A model generated the notes under the pieces. That model saw nothing but the letters and a program-made list of their open reading frames with translations. It was not told where the DNA came from and searched no databases. From an uncultured Lachnospiraceae bacterium (lineage in GTDB: Bacteria > Bacillota > Clostridia > Lachnospirales > Lachnospiraceae): a stretch of DNA of 41,889 nt. Every line of letters begins with the position of its first letter. Position 1 is the first letter of the stretch. Of this stretch, positions 16,417 through 24,754 are shown piece by piece. Position numbers and translations under genes: made by a program. The DNA lies in assembly GCA_947165275.1 (NCBI GenBank), contig CAMUZQ010000017.1, forward strand, positions 1-41,889, written 5' to 3'.

Positions 16417-17637
16417 ATGGGCAGAAATCTCGATCAGGGGTATCTGGAAGCTATATGGAAGGTGACCGAGACGCTTCAGAGCTGGGAACAGCTGGAGGAT
16501 GCTGCCTCTGTCTGTCTGGATATATATAAGGAGACTGTCGGAGCGAAGGCCGGACTGGCATGGCTGCAGAATATGGGAGATGACAGGCTTTATATTGTCG
16601 CATGCACAGGCTGCAGCGATGTCACGGGGATGAATGCCCCTGCCGGTGAAGGAGTTTTGGGAAACTGTATTAAGCAGCATGAGGCTGTCCAGACTGATGC
16701 GGATTCGGATGAGGACAACAGCCTTAAGTCAGAGAGCGGGCTACTCGGAATGGATATAACGAATTCTCTCATAATTCCTTTATCCTCCAGAGCGGGAGCC
16801 TACGGCTGTATCCAGCTTCTGAATAAGGAAGGGGGATTTTCCGAGTCTGATATAGCTCTTGGAGGGAATATCATCGCTCTTATTGCGTTGGATGCCAGGG
16901 ACAAGGGCTTTAAGGTGCGCTATGATGCAGACAGGAAGCCGATCATAAAGCTTAAGAACGTGGTAAAGGACTTCCCCTCGGGAGAGGATGTTTTAAGGGT
17001 GCTTAAGGGGATAGACCTGACAATATACGAGAGGGAATTTCTTGTGATCCTTGGAGAGAGCGGCTGCGGCAAGACTACGATGCTCAATATAATAGGCGGG
17101 ATGGATTCCATGACAAGCGGCAGCATGACAGTGGATGATAAGGATTTTTCACATCCTTCCGAAAAGGAGCTTACAAAATACCGCAGGGATTATGTGGGTT
17201 TTGTTTTTCAGACTTACAATCTGATGCCGAATCTGTCTGCAGTAGAAAATGTACAGTTCATCGCAGAGAACAGTAAGAATCCCATTTCCTCGGATGAGGC
17301 AATAGATATGGTCGGGCTTACCGACAGGAAGAATAACCTTCCGTCACAGATGTCGGGAGGACAGCAGCAGAGGGTTTCCATTGCCCGGGCTCTGGTCAAG
17401 AACCCGAGGGTGATCCTGGCTGACGAGCCTACCGCAGCCCTTGATTTCAAGACAAGTATCGAGGTCCTGGGGATCGTGGAGAGGATAGTAAGGGATGAGA
17501 ACAAAAGCGTTGTCATGATAACTCACAATGCTGAGATAGCTAAAATGGCCGACCGTGTGGTAAGGCTCAAAGAAGGACGCATCGCGAGCATCAGGAGAAA
17601 TAATCATCCCCTGAGTGCTTCCGAGCTTTCCTGGTAG
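16417..17637 (+). CDS. GAF-domain ABC transporter ATPase
   Basis: A fusion of 406 aa. Residues about 15-160 read as a GAF-type sensor domain (ending with LIIPLSSRAGAYGCIQLLNK and LIALDARDKG). Residues about 176-400 are a MacB/LolD-type ABC ATPase: Walker A GESGCGKT at 213-220, Q-loop FVFQTYNLMPNLSAVENV near 262, signature SGGQQQR at 313-319, Walker B ILADEP at 333-338 and switch histidine in MITHNAE. The ATPase partners the FtsX-type permease directly downstream. The N-terminal GAF could bind a small ligand or respond to redox state. ABC ATPases of this class normally lack such a domain. It starts 7 nt after the radical SAM gene. Confidence 0.88.
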   Translation: MGRNLDQGYLEAIWKVTETLQSWEQLEDAASVCLDIYKETVGAKAGLAWLQNMGDDRLYIVACTGCSDVTGMNAPAGEGVLGNCIKQHEAVQTDADSDEDNSLKSESGLLGMDITNSLIIPLSSRAGAYGCIQLLNKEGGFSESDIALGGNIIALIALDARDKGFKVRYDADRKPIIKLKNVVKDFPSGEDVLRVLKGIDLTIYEREFLVILGESGCGKTTMLNIIGGMDSMTSGSMTVDDKDFSHPSEKELTKYRRDYVGFVFQTYNLMPNLSAVENVQFIAENSKNPISSDEAIDMVGLTDRKNNLPSQMSGGQQQRVSIARALVKNPRVILADEPTAALDFKTSIEVLGIVERIVRDENKSVVMITHNAEIAKMADRVVRLKEGRIASIRRNNHPLSASELSW

Positions 17638-17659
17638 GAGCCGGCCGGAGGTAAATGCT

Positions 17660-20107
17660 TTGAAAAGGATACAGCGAAAAGACGCAGTCCGCAATATAAA
17701 AAGAAAGATGGTTTCCTGGCTCTCCATCGTGACTATCATGATGCTCGGAGAGGCAGGGCTCCTTGGCCTCAGTTCTTCGGCTTATGCAATGAAATGTCAT
17801 ATCCTGGATTATCTGGAAAGATATAATTATAAGGATTTTGACATCACATCAAGCGTCGGGGTAAGCGAAGAGGATATTGAAAACATACTTGCTGTAGAGG
17901 GTGTAGTGGATGCGGAGGGAGTTATTGAGATCCGTTCAAACATAACTCACGGGGATGACTCCGCAGAGCTTACGGTCTACTCCGGGACGGAGCGTATCAG
18001 CGCTACGCTGCTGTCTGACGGGAAAATGCCGAAGGAACCCTATGAGTGTGCACTCTGTATGGATCTGATGGAGGATATGGAGATCTCCCTCGGGGACACG
18101 GTGACCATAAAGCCTGCATCAGATGCTCAATCCTATGTGATAAGATCCGGTGATTATATCGTGACGGGTGTTGTGGATCATCCGGACAGCGTAACCCGGT
18201 ATATCAATAATTATGCCATGTTTCCGGACAGTGCGATAAATGCCGCCGGACTCGGGAATGATTATACAAATGCTTTTGTGGATGTGTATGTCCCGGATCA
18301 TGTAAATCAGCTGGAAGATGAATATTACGAGGCTACGGTACCTGTCGAAGACCGGATAACGGAGATCTTTGGCAGGCTTACAGAGCTGGAAAACAGCAGA
18401 ATAGAGGATTTTAAGGAAGAGCACAAGGATGATGAAGAGCTGCCTGATTTTCCCGAGGTCAGATGGATGATCATGGACAGGAATGTCAGTAAGTCCTTTC
18501 TGGAGCTGAGCTCATCATATGAAACGCTTGAAAGGATATCCTATTATTTCGCGCCGCTCTTTGCTCTGATCGCTTTTATGGTCTGCTTCTCAACTATAAC
18601 GATACTGGTAGAGGAACAGAGATCGGAGATCGGAACCCAGAAGGCGCTGGGGATGAGAAACGGACAGGTCCGCGCAAAATATATGACTTTCGGGATATCT
18701 GCAGCTTTCACCGGTGTACTGGCAGGGATTTTCGGTTCCTTCGGTATGGAACAGATAATCTGCGGAAGTATGGGTGATATGTTTCTTTTCGGTTCCATCC
18801 CCCTGAGGCTGCAATGGGAGGAGGCTGCCATAATGTCAGTGGTATTTGTAGCATTTGCCTCCATCGTAGTCTTTTTTTCCTGCAACAATCTGATCAAATG
18901 CTCCGCTGTGGGACTTATGAACGGGAGCGAGCCTGCAAAGCGCGGCAAAAAGCACCTCAGATCCACGGGCTACAAGGGAGCGGGGATATATCTGTGGCTT
19001 ATCATAAGCAACATCAGCTCTGATTTTGCCAGAGTTATAGTATCTGTGGTAATTGTCATGGAAAGCGTGCTGATGATCGGGACCGGCATCACCCTGCAGC
19101 ACGGACTCGTGGGAGCGCTGTACGACCAGGTCCTGGACATTTGGAAATACAGCATGATAATCGAAACAGACGGAGAGGAGGCTGCCTCCGCAGCCATAGA
19201 AAAGAGACTGGCTGATAATAATCTGGAATATCTGCTCGTTCATAAGGAAAACGGGGTCATGGAAACTCCCGGAAACAAGGGAAAGATAGCTGTACAGATG
19301 CTTTCTGTGGATGATGGGGATATTGACGTATTCGGGGATTTTTTCCTCCTTGAGGATGAGGACGGGGGGATCATAAAGATCCCGGAGAGCGGGATGCTTA
19401 TCACGGAGGAAATGCGTGAGAAGGATCTGATGGAAACCGGAGACGAAAAGCTTATCACCAATTCAAAGCTGGAAGCAGGGAGCGGAAGAATATCAGGTGT
19501 TTTTGCCAATCATCTGGGAAAATATCTTATGTTCTCGGATTCGGGCTTTGAGGAGACCTTCGGGTACAGGCCGGAAAAAAACTGTTATCTCGTGCTGGTG
19601 GATGATGAGGATGAGACCACCTCCACAGAGGATTTTGAGGATATCGACGGGATAGTCTCCGTAAGCTGGTCGGCAGAGGCCCTGTATGATTATGAGCAGG
19701 TCATATTGCTGTATGATCTTGTTGTGGCCGTCATTATCCTTATGGTCATCATGCTCGCCTTTGTGATACAGCTGAATCTGAGCAATATACAGGTGAGCAG
19801 AAGGATGAGAGAGCTTCTTATAATGCGTGTGAACGGATTTTCAATGTGGCAGGTCACAGGCTATCTTGCAAGGGAGACCATACTTGTGACCGGGATCGGC
19901 ATAGCCCTCGGCATAGCCCTGGGAGTACCCTTCGCAGGGGTGGTGATACGTCAGGTGGAGGTATCACAGTTTGTTTTTGAGAGGACACCATATGCTGTCG
20001 CATGGGTGGTGGCGGGACTTTTGTGCGCTCTGTTTTCTGTCGTGATAAATGCCATCGCCTACAGAAGGATAAGAAAGGTTCCCATCAGCGATATTTCCAG
20101 ATACTGA
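17660..20107 (+). CDS. FtsX/MacB-type ABC permease with duplicated unit
   Basis: A membrane permease of about 815 aa with eight predicted helices in two FtsX-like halves (about 17-40, 297-318, 345-365, 390-410, 455-478, 682-704, 737-760, 778-800) and two large extracytoplasmic domains (about 41-295 and 480-680). The segment VEEQRSEIGTQKALGMRNGQ after helix 2 is the typical coupling motif contacting the ATPase, and VSRRMRELLIMRVNGFS repeats it in the second half. The frame opens from a GTG at 17615 inside the ATPase gene, but a TTG at 17660 lies 7 nt after GGAGGT and gives the usual short N-terminus, so I chose it. Such transporters act in lipid or peptide export or envelope mechanics; substrate unknown. 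Confidence 0.88.
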   Translation: MKRIQRKDAVRNIKRKMVSWLSIVTIMMLGEAGLLGLSSSAYAMKCHILDYLERYNYKDFDITSSVGVSEEDIENILAVEGVVDAEGVIEIRSNITHGDDSAELTVYSGTERISATLLSDGKMPKEPYECALCMDLMEDMEISLGDTVTIKPASDAQSYVIRSGDYIVTGVVDHPDSVTRYINNYAMFPDSAINAAGLGNDYTNAFVDVYVPDHVNQLEDEYYEATVPVEDRITEIFGRLTELENSRIEDFKEEHKDDEELPDFPEVRWMIMDRNVSKSFLELSSSYETLERISYYFAPLFALIAFMVCFSTITILVEEQRSEIGTQKALGMRNGQVRAKYMTFGISAAFTGVLAGIFGSFGMEQIICGSMGDMFLFGSIPLRLQWEEAAIMSVVFVAFASIVVFFSCNNLIKCSAVGLMNGSEPAKRGKKHLRSTGYKGAGIYLWLIISNISSDFARVIVSVVIVMESVLMIGTGITLQHGLVGALYDQVLDIWKYSMIIETDGEEAASAAIEKRLADNNLEYLLVHKENGVMETPGNKGKIAVQMLSVDDGDIDVFGDFFLLEDEDGGIIKIPESGMLITEEMREKDLMETGDEKLITNSKLEAGSGRISGVFANHLGKYLMFSDSGFEETFGYRPEKNCYLVLVDDEDETTSTEDFEDIDGIVSVSWSAEALYDYEQVILLYDLVVAVIILMVIMLAFVIQLNLSNIQVSRRMRELLIMRVNGFSMWQVTGYLARETILVTGIGIALGIALGVPFAGVVIRQVEVSQFVFERTPYAVAWVVAGLLCALFSVVINAIAYRRIRKVPISDISRY

Positions 20108-20116
20108 AGATTTTTC

Positions 20117-20145
20117 TTGACTATGGGACAGCGGGTGGGTATAAT
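20117..20145 (+). promoter_or_regulatory. Strong sigma-A promoter for rpsU
   Basis: TTGACT (20117-20122) and a perfect TATAAT (20140-20145) are 17 bp apart, the best promoter match in the window. Transcription would start near 20152, leaving a leader of about 64 nt. It begins 10 nt after the permease stop, so rpsU is its own unit. Confidence 0.85.
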
Positions 20146-20167
20146 ATGCCTTGTTGTGCTTATGCAA

Positions 20168-20185
20168 CTGAATAAACCCATTCAG
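20168..20185 (+). promoter_or_regulatory. Hairpin in the rpsU leader
   Basis: CTGAAT (20168-20173) and ATTCAG (20180-20185) form a perfect 6-bp stem with loop AAACCC, about 16 nt upstream of the AGGGAGGG ribosome binding site. It could be a protein-binding leader as seen for several ribosomal proteins, or a chance structure. Confidence 0.35.
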
Positions 20186-20215
20186 CGTAATGTGGTCTGA
20201 AGGGAGGGATGAAGA

Positions 20216-20389
20216 ATGTCAAACGTGATCGTAAAAGAGAATGAGTCTTTGGACAGCGCTCTTCGCAGATTCAAGAGAAACTGCGCGAAGGCCGGGATAC
20301 AGCAGGAGATTCGTAAGAGAGAGCACTACGAGAAGCCGAGCGTAAGAAGGAAAAAGAAATCCGAGGCTGCACGTAAGCGTAAATATTGA
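20216..20389 (+). CDS. rpsU: 30S ribosomal protein bS21
   Basis: A 57-aa basic protein, full length for bS21. It begins [20 protein letters not shown], followed by an Arg/Lys-rich body ([22 protein letters not shown]). bS21 sits on the 30S platform near the anti-Shine-Dalgarno region and helps initiation. The start is 7 nt after the AGGGAGGG run. It has its own promoter (20117) and terminator (20413), so it is expressed apart from its neighbours. Confidence 0.97.
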   Translation: MSNVIVKENESLDSALRRFKRNCAKAGIQQEIRKREHYEKPSVRRKKKSEAARKRKY

Positions 20390-20412
20390 TCAGATTTCAT
20401 GTGAAATAATGC

Positions 20413-20438
20413 AAAACCAGCCGTTTACGGCTGGTTTT
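20413..20438 (+). terminator. Terminator after rpsU
   Basis: An 11-bp stem (AAAACCAGCCG at 20413-20423 and its complement at 20428-20438) surrounds a TTTA loop. The 3' arm ends in TTTT, with more T residues after it. The matching A-tract on the 5' side makes it potentially bidirectional. Confidence 0.9.
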
Positions 20439-20481
20439 GATTGCTTTATGCTGATCAGGAACGTCGCATAAGGAATGAACT

Positions 20482-21087
20482 ATGATAGGCTTTATCAGGG
20501 GAACTGTTGACAGTCTGAGCGAGAGTCTGGCGCTGATCGACGTGAACGGGGTCGGATATGAAGTTAATATCGGTTCGGGCACTGCCGCAAATCTTCAGGG
20601 GATCAGGGATGAAATAAAGCTCTATACCTATATGGCTGTAAGGGAAGATGATATGTCCCTTTACGGTTTTTTGTCCAGGGATGAGCTGGATGTTTTCAGG
20701 ATGCTCATAAAGGTCAGCGGGATAGGTCCGAAGGGCGCACAGGCGATACTCTCGGTAATGAGTGTATCCGACCTGAGATTTGCCGTGCTTACAGGTGATT
20801 CCAAAGCGATCTCGAGAGCGCCCGGCATAGGAGGAAAAACAGCTCAAAAGCTGATACTTGAATTAAAGGATAAGATAGGAGAGGCTCCGGCATTTGAGTC
20901 CGGGACATCCCCGGCAGGGGATGAAGGATACAGCGCACCGGTACAGGATGAGCGTACCGAAGCTGCCGAGGCACTGATCGCACTGGGCTACAGCCAGACG
21001 GAGGCATATGGTGCAGTAAAGAAGGCAGAGATTCCTGACGGGGCGGATGCAAATGCCGTACTTAAGGCAGCGCTGAAATTCCTTTGA
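20482..21087 (+). CDS. ruvA: Holliday junction helicase subunit RuvA
   Basis: RuvA binds four-way junctions and loads RuvB for branch migration. It is 201 aa: an N-terminal OB domain (MIGFIRGTV start, VNGVGYEV), two helix-hairpin-helix motifs ([16 protein letters not shown] near 77 and [16 protein letters not shown] near 113), and a C-terminal RuvB-binding domain ([17 protein letters not shown] near 163). The ATG is preceded by AAGGA. It is one base from ruvB. No ruvC is in the window. Confidence 0.97.
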   Translation: MIGFIRGTVDSLSESLALIDVNGVGYEVNIGSGTAANLQGIRDEIKLYTYMAVREDDMSLYGFLSRDELDVFRMLIKVSGIGPKGAQAILSVMSVSDLRFAVLTGDSKAISRAPGIGGKTAQKLILELKDKIGEAPAFESGTSPAGDEGYSAPVQDERTEAAEALIALGYSQTEAYGAVKKAEIPDGADANAVLKAALKFL

Positions 21088-21088
21088 T

Positions 21089-22093
21089 ATGGAAAGACGT
21101 GTACTTGAAACAAATCTGAATATAGAAGAAGAGAAGATCGAGACATCCTTAAGGCCCAGAAGACTTGAGGATTATATCGGTCAGGAAAAGATCAAGGAGC
21201 AGATGAGGATATACATTGAGGCTGCAAAGAGCCGTGGAGATGCGCTTGATCATGTTTTGCTGTACGGACCTCCGGGACTTGGCAAGACCACCTTGTCCGA
21301 GATAATCGCGAACGAAATGGGTGTGCATATCAGGGTTACCTCCGGACCTGCCATAGAAAAGCCCGGGGACATGGCTTCTATATTGAATAATCTCCAGGAA
21401 AACGATCTTCTTTTCATAGATGAGATACACAGGCTTAACCGCCAGGTAGAGGAGGTGCTTTATCCTGCCATGGAGGATTTTGCCATCGATATCATGATCG
21501 GAAAGGGGCCGACAGCAAGATCCTTAAGGCTTGATCTGCCTCATTTTACGCTGGTCGGAGCAACCACACGGGCAGGCCTTCTGTCTGCACCTTTAAGGGA
21601 TCGTTTCGGTGTCATCCAGAGACTTGAATTCTATAATGTCGACGAGCTGGCTCTTATAATAAGTAATTCTGCCAAAAGGCTGAATGTGAAGATAGAGGAT
21701 CAGGGCGCAAGGGAAATGGGAATGAGATCCAGAGGAACCCCAAGGATAGCAAACAGGCTTTTGAAGCGTGTCAGGGACTATGCCCAGGTCCGCTATGACG
21801 GAGAGATAACCGAAGCTGTCGCAAAGGAGGCTCTCGATATAATGGAGGTTGACAGGTTCGGCCTGGATAATGTGGACCGTAATATGCTCATAACCATGAT
21901 AGACAAGTTTGACGGAGGACCTGTGGGACTTGATACCCTGGCTGCGACCATAGGCGAGGATTCAGGCACCATAGAGGATGTATATGAGCCTTATTTATTA
22001 AAGAACGGGTTTATAAACAGGACTCCCAAGGGCAGGGTAGTGACTGACAGGGCATATGAGCATCTTCATAAGGGGCTTTATACGAAGGGATAA
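21089..22093 (+). CDS. ruvB: Holliday junction branch migration ATPase RuvB
   Basis: A AAA+ motor of 334 aa. Motifs are [14 protein letters not shown] near 27, Walker [10 protein letters not shown] near 60, Walker [10 protein letters not shown] near 106, sensor-1/arginine-finger region [18 protein letters not shown] near 155, and the C-terminal winged helix ([21 protein letters not shown] near 289). Length and order are typical. It follows ruvA directly; a short gap leads to the MMPL transporter, so read-through into that gene is possible. Confidence 0.98.
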   Translation: MERRVLETNLNIEEEKIETSLRPRRLEDYIGQEKIKEQMRIYIEAAKSRGDALDHVLLYGPPGLGKTTLSEIIANEMGVHIRVTSGPAIEKPGDMASILNNLQENDLLFIDEIHRLNRQVEEVLYPAMEDFAIDIMIGKGPTARSLRLDLPHFTLVGATTRAGLLSAPLRDRFGVIQRLEFYNVDELALIISNSAKRLNVKIEDQGAREMGMRSRGTPRIANRLLKRVRDYAQVRYDGEITEAVAKEALDIMEVDRFGLDNVDRNMLITMIDKFDGGPVGLDTLAATIGEDSGTIEDVYEPYLLKNGFINRTPKGRVVTDRAYEHLHKGLYTKG

Positions 22094-22126
22094 GAGATAA
22101 AGAGAGAAAAGGGAGAGGAGCGGTAA

Positions 22127-24754
22127 ATGGATGAAAAAGCGGAACAGTCTTCATTTATGATAAAGGTCGCCACCTTTATCGTTGACAGGAGAAATCTTTT
22201 TTTCCTGCTGTTTGTAATGGGGATAGTGTTCAGTCTGATATCATCTGGATGGGTCGAGGTTGAGAATTCTCTGGAGGAGTATCTGCCAGAGACAACTGAG
22301 ACAAAGCAGGGCATCGAGCTTATGGATGAGGAGTTCGTATCCTACGGCACAGCCAAGATCATGGTCACGAATATAGACTTTGAAACGGCTGACAAGATAG
22401 CCACCAGGATCGAGAACCGCAAGGATGTGGCAATGCTTGTGTTCGACCCTACGAACGATCATTATAATAACTTTTCGGCACTGTATGATGTGACCTTCAT
22501 ATACGAGGAGGATGACGAAAGAGCCCTCGAGTCTCTTGAAGAGATAAAACAGCTTTTCAGTGATTATGATATCTTTACACATACTGGAATGGGAGATCAG
22601 ACAGCGGATATCATCAATAAGGAGATGGATAACGTCACCGTCATAGTAGCTGTCATAGTGCTCACGGTCCTGATCCTGACATCGGAAACCTGGGCCGAGA
22701 TCCCGCTCATGATCATGACATTTCTGGCTTCTGCCATAGTAGCTTCCGGAACGAATTATATGCTGGGGACGATCTCCTTTGTATCTGATTCTGTCACTAT
22801 CGTGCTGCAGCTGGCTCTTTCCATTGACTATGCTGTCATATTCTGTAACAGATACAAGGAAGAGCATGCAACACTGGGAGTAAGAGAGGCTGATATCATA
22901 GCGCTGAGCAAGTCCATACCGGAGATCTCAGCCTCATCGCTGACTACGGTGGGCGGTTTTATCGCCATGATGTTCATGCAGTACGGCATAGGCCCTGATA
23001 TGGGAGTATGTCTTATCAAGGCGATCTTCTTCTCGCTGCTCTCTGTTTTTACCCTGATGCCCGGACTTCTCATGATCTTCGGACCGCTCATGGATAAAAC
23101 GAAGCACAGATCCTTTATCCCGAAGATACCCTTTGTCGGAAAATTTGACTTTCATACACGTTTTATCGTGCCGCCTCTGTTTCTGGCTGTGGTCGTGTGT
23201 GCCTTCATCGTTTCCAACAAATGCCCGTACGTTTACGGATATTCAACCCTTACCACACCGATACAAAATGATATACAGATCGCAGATGAGATGATAGAAG
23301 AGACCTTCGGGGAGGACGTTTTCGGTGCGCTGGTGATACCCAGAGTGAATTATGAGACGGAAGGAAAGCTTGTGAGGGAGCTCGAGAGCTATGATGAGGT
23401 CAACAAGATAGTCAGTCTTACAAATACCGAGGCCATGGACGGCTATAATCTTACTGACAAGCTGACCGAGAGGCAGTTCTCGGAGCTGATGAATATCGAC
23501 TATGACCTGGCAAGGCTTTTATATACTGCATATGCGATCGATGATGAAAACTACGGGAAGATAGTAAATGATTCTTCTTCCTATGCGGTGCCGCTCATTG
23601 ACATGCTGCTCTTCCTTTATGATGAATATGATGAAGGCTATGTGACTCTTGATGATGACGAGCTGGTGGACGATCTTGAGGAAGCACATGATCAGATGAC
23701 CATTGCCAGAAATCAGCTACAGGGTGAGAATTACAGCAGAATGCTGGTATATCTGAATCTTCCCGAGGAAGGCGACGAGACCTTTGCCTTCATCGACAGG
23801 ATCCATGAGATAGCCCGCAAATATTATGAAGGCACCATATTGATGTCAGGAGAACCCAATTCACAATATGATCTTAAGACAACCTTCATGAGGGATAATA
23901 AGGTAGTCAACTGGGTATCGATAATCGCGGTGCTGGCTGTACTGCTTTTCACCTTTATGTCTGTCGGGATGCCTATCCTTCTGATCATAGTCATACAGGG
24001 AGCGATATGGCTTAATTTCTCCTATCCTACGATAGCGAAGGAGAACGTATTCTTCATGAGCTATCTGATAGTAAGCTCGATCCAGATGGGTGCTAATATC
24101 GACTATGCCATAGTCATATCCGGCCGGTTCATGGAGCTTAAGGACAAGATGCCCAAGAAGGACGCGATAGTCGAGACCATGAATTTCGCCTTTCCCACTA
24201 TAGTGACTTCGGGCTCCATGCTTGCCCTGGCAGGCTTTGCCATAGGATCCTTCACCTCTGATCCATCCATCTGCGGCATAGGACAGTGTATATGCAGAGG
24301 AACGCTGATCTCGATAGGGCTTGTTATGTTTGTACTGCCCCAGATACTGCTTCTGGGAGAGAAGATAATCGACCTGAGCTCCTTCAAGGTATCAGTGCCC
24401 CTGAAGCTTGAGAGAGAAACAGGTCTCATAAGGCTTGACGGCAGAGTACAGGGAAATCTGGAAGGGCGCTTTATCGGAGAGATACATGGAGTATTAAGAG
24501 GTAATGCGAATGTGATAATGGCTACCGGAAATCTGGAAAAGCTTGAAGAGAACCAGGATGAGTGGCCTGCAGGGGAAGTATCTCCGGAAAAGCCCGTAAC
24601 TGACATTGCATTGGATGGGATATCCGAGGTAAAAGAAGTAAAAACCGGCTCAGGCGGAGACGAAAAACGTCCCGATCCGGACGTGGAGACAGCGAAAACG
24701 ACAGGCGCTCCGGAAGGAGAAGGTTCAGAAGGGGAGGCAGATGATGAAGAATAA
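22127..24754 (+). CDS. MMPL/RND-family transporter with beta-repeat-like tail
   Basis: An RND-superfamily protein of 875 aa with two repeats, each a helix, an extracytoplasmic domain and a block of about five helices. The proton-relay Asp-Tyr pairs are D234-Y235 (LSIDYAVIF) and D659-Y660 (ANIDYAIVIS), so it should be an active proton-driven exporter. After the last helix, residues about 762-800 contain short Gly-spaced repeats (DGRVQGNLEGRFIGEIHGVLRG, broken here only by phase) that look like a small beta-helix or bactofilin-like segment. An acidic tail of about 70 aa follows. It overlaps the next gene by several bases. In related bacteria MMPL proteins move lipids or other hydrophobic molecules; substrate unknown. 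Confidence 0.88.
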   Translation: MDEKAEQSSFMIKVATFIVDRRNLFFLLFVMGIVFSLISSGWVEVENSLEEYLPETTETKQGIELMDEEFVSYGTAKIMVTNIDFETADKIATRIENRKDVAMLVFDPTNDHYNNFSALYDVTFIYEEDDERALESLEEIKQLFSDYDIFTHTGMGDQTADIINKEMDNVTVIVAVIVLTVLILTSETWAEIPLMIMTFLASAIVASGTNYMLGTISFVSDSVTIVLQLALSIDYAVIFCNRYKEEHATLGVREADIIALSKSIPEISASSLTTVGGFIAMMFMQYGIGPDMGVCLIKAIFFSLLSVFTLMPGLLMIFGPLMDKTKHRSFIPKIPFVGKFDFHTRFIVPPLFLAVVVCAFIVSNKCPYVYGYSTLTTPIQNDIQIADEMIEETFGEDVFGALVIPRVNYETEGKLVRELESYDEVNKIVSLTNTEAMDGYNLTDKLTERQFSELMNIDYDLARLLYTAYAIDDENYGKIVNDSSSYAVPLIDMLLFLYDEYDEGYVTLDDDELVDDLEEAHDQMTIARNQLQGENYSRMLVYLNLPEEGDETFAFIDRIHEIARKYYEGTILMSGEPNSQYDLKTTFMRDNKVVNWVSIIAVLAVLLFTFMSVGMPILLIIVIQGAIWLNFSYPTIAKENVFFMSYLIVSSIQMGANIDYAIVISGRFMELKDKMPKKDAIVETMNFAFPTIVTSGSMLALAGFAIGSFTSDPSICGIGQCICRGTLISIGLVMFVLPQILLLGEKIIDLSSFKVSVPLKLERETGLIRLDGRVQGNLEGRFIGEIHGVLRGNANVIMATGNLEKLEENQDEWPAGEVSPEKPVTDIALDGISEVKEVKTGSGGDEKRPDPDVETAKTTGAPEGEGSEGEADDEE

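Noticed and set aside
17615-17660. GTG start of the permease inside the ATPase gene
   Set aside because: It lacks a ribosome binding site and adds residues that match no FtsX N-terminus; the TTG at 17660 is well placed after GGAGGT.
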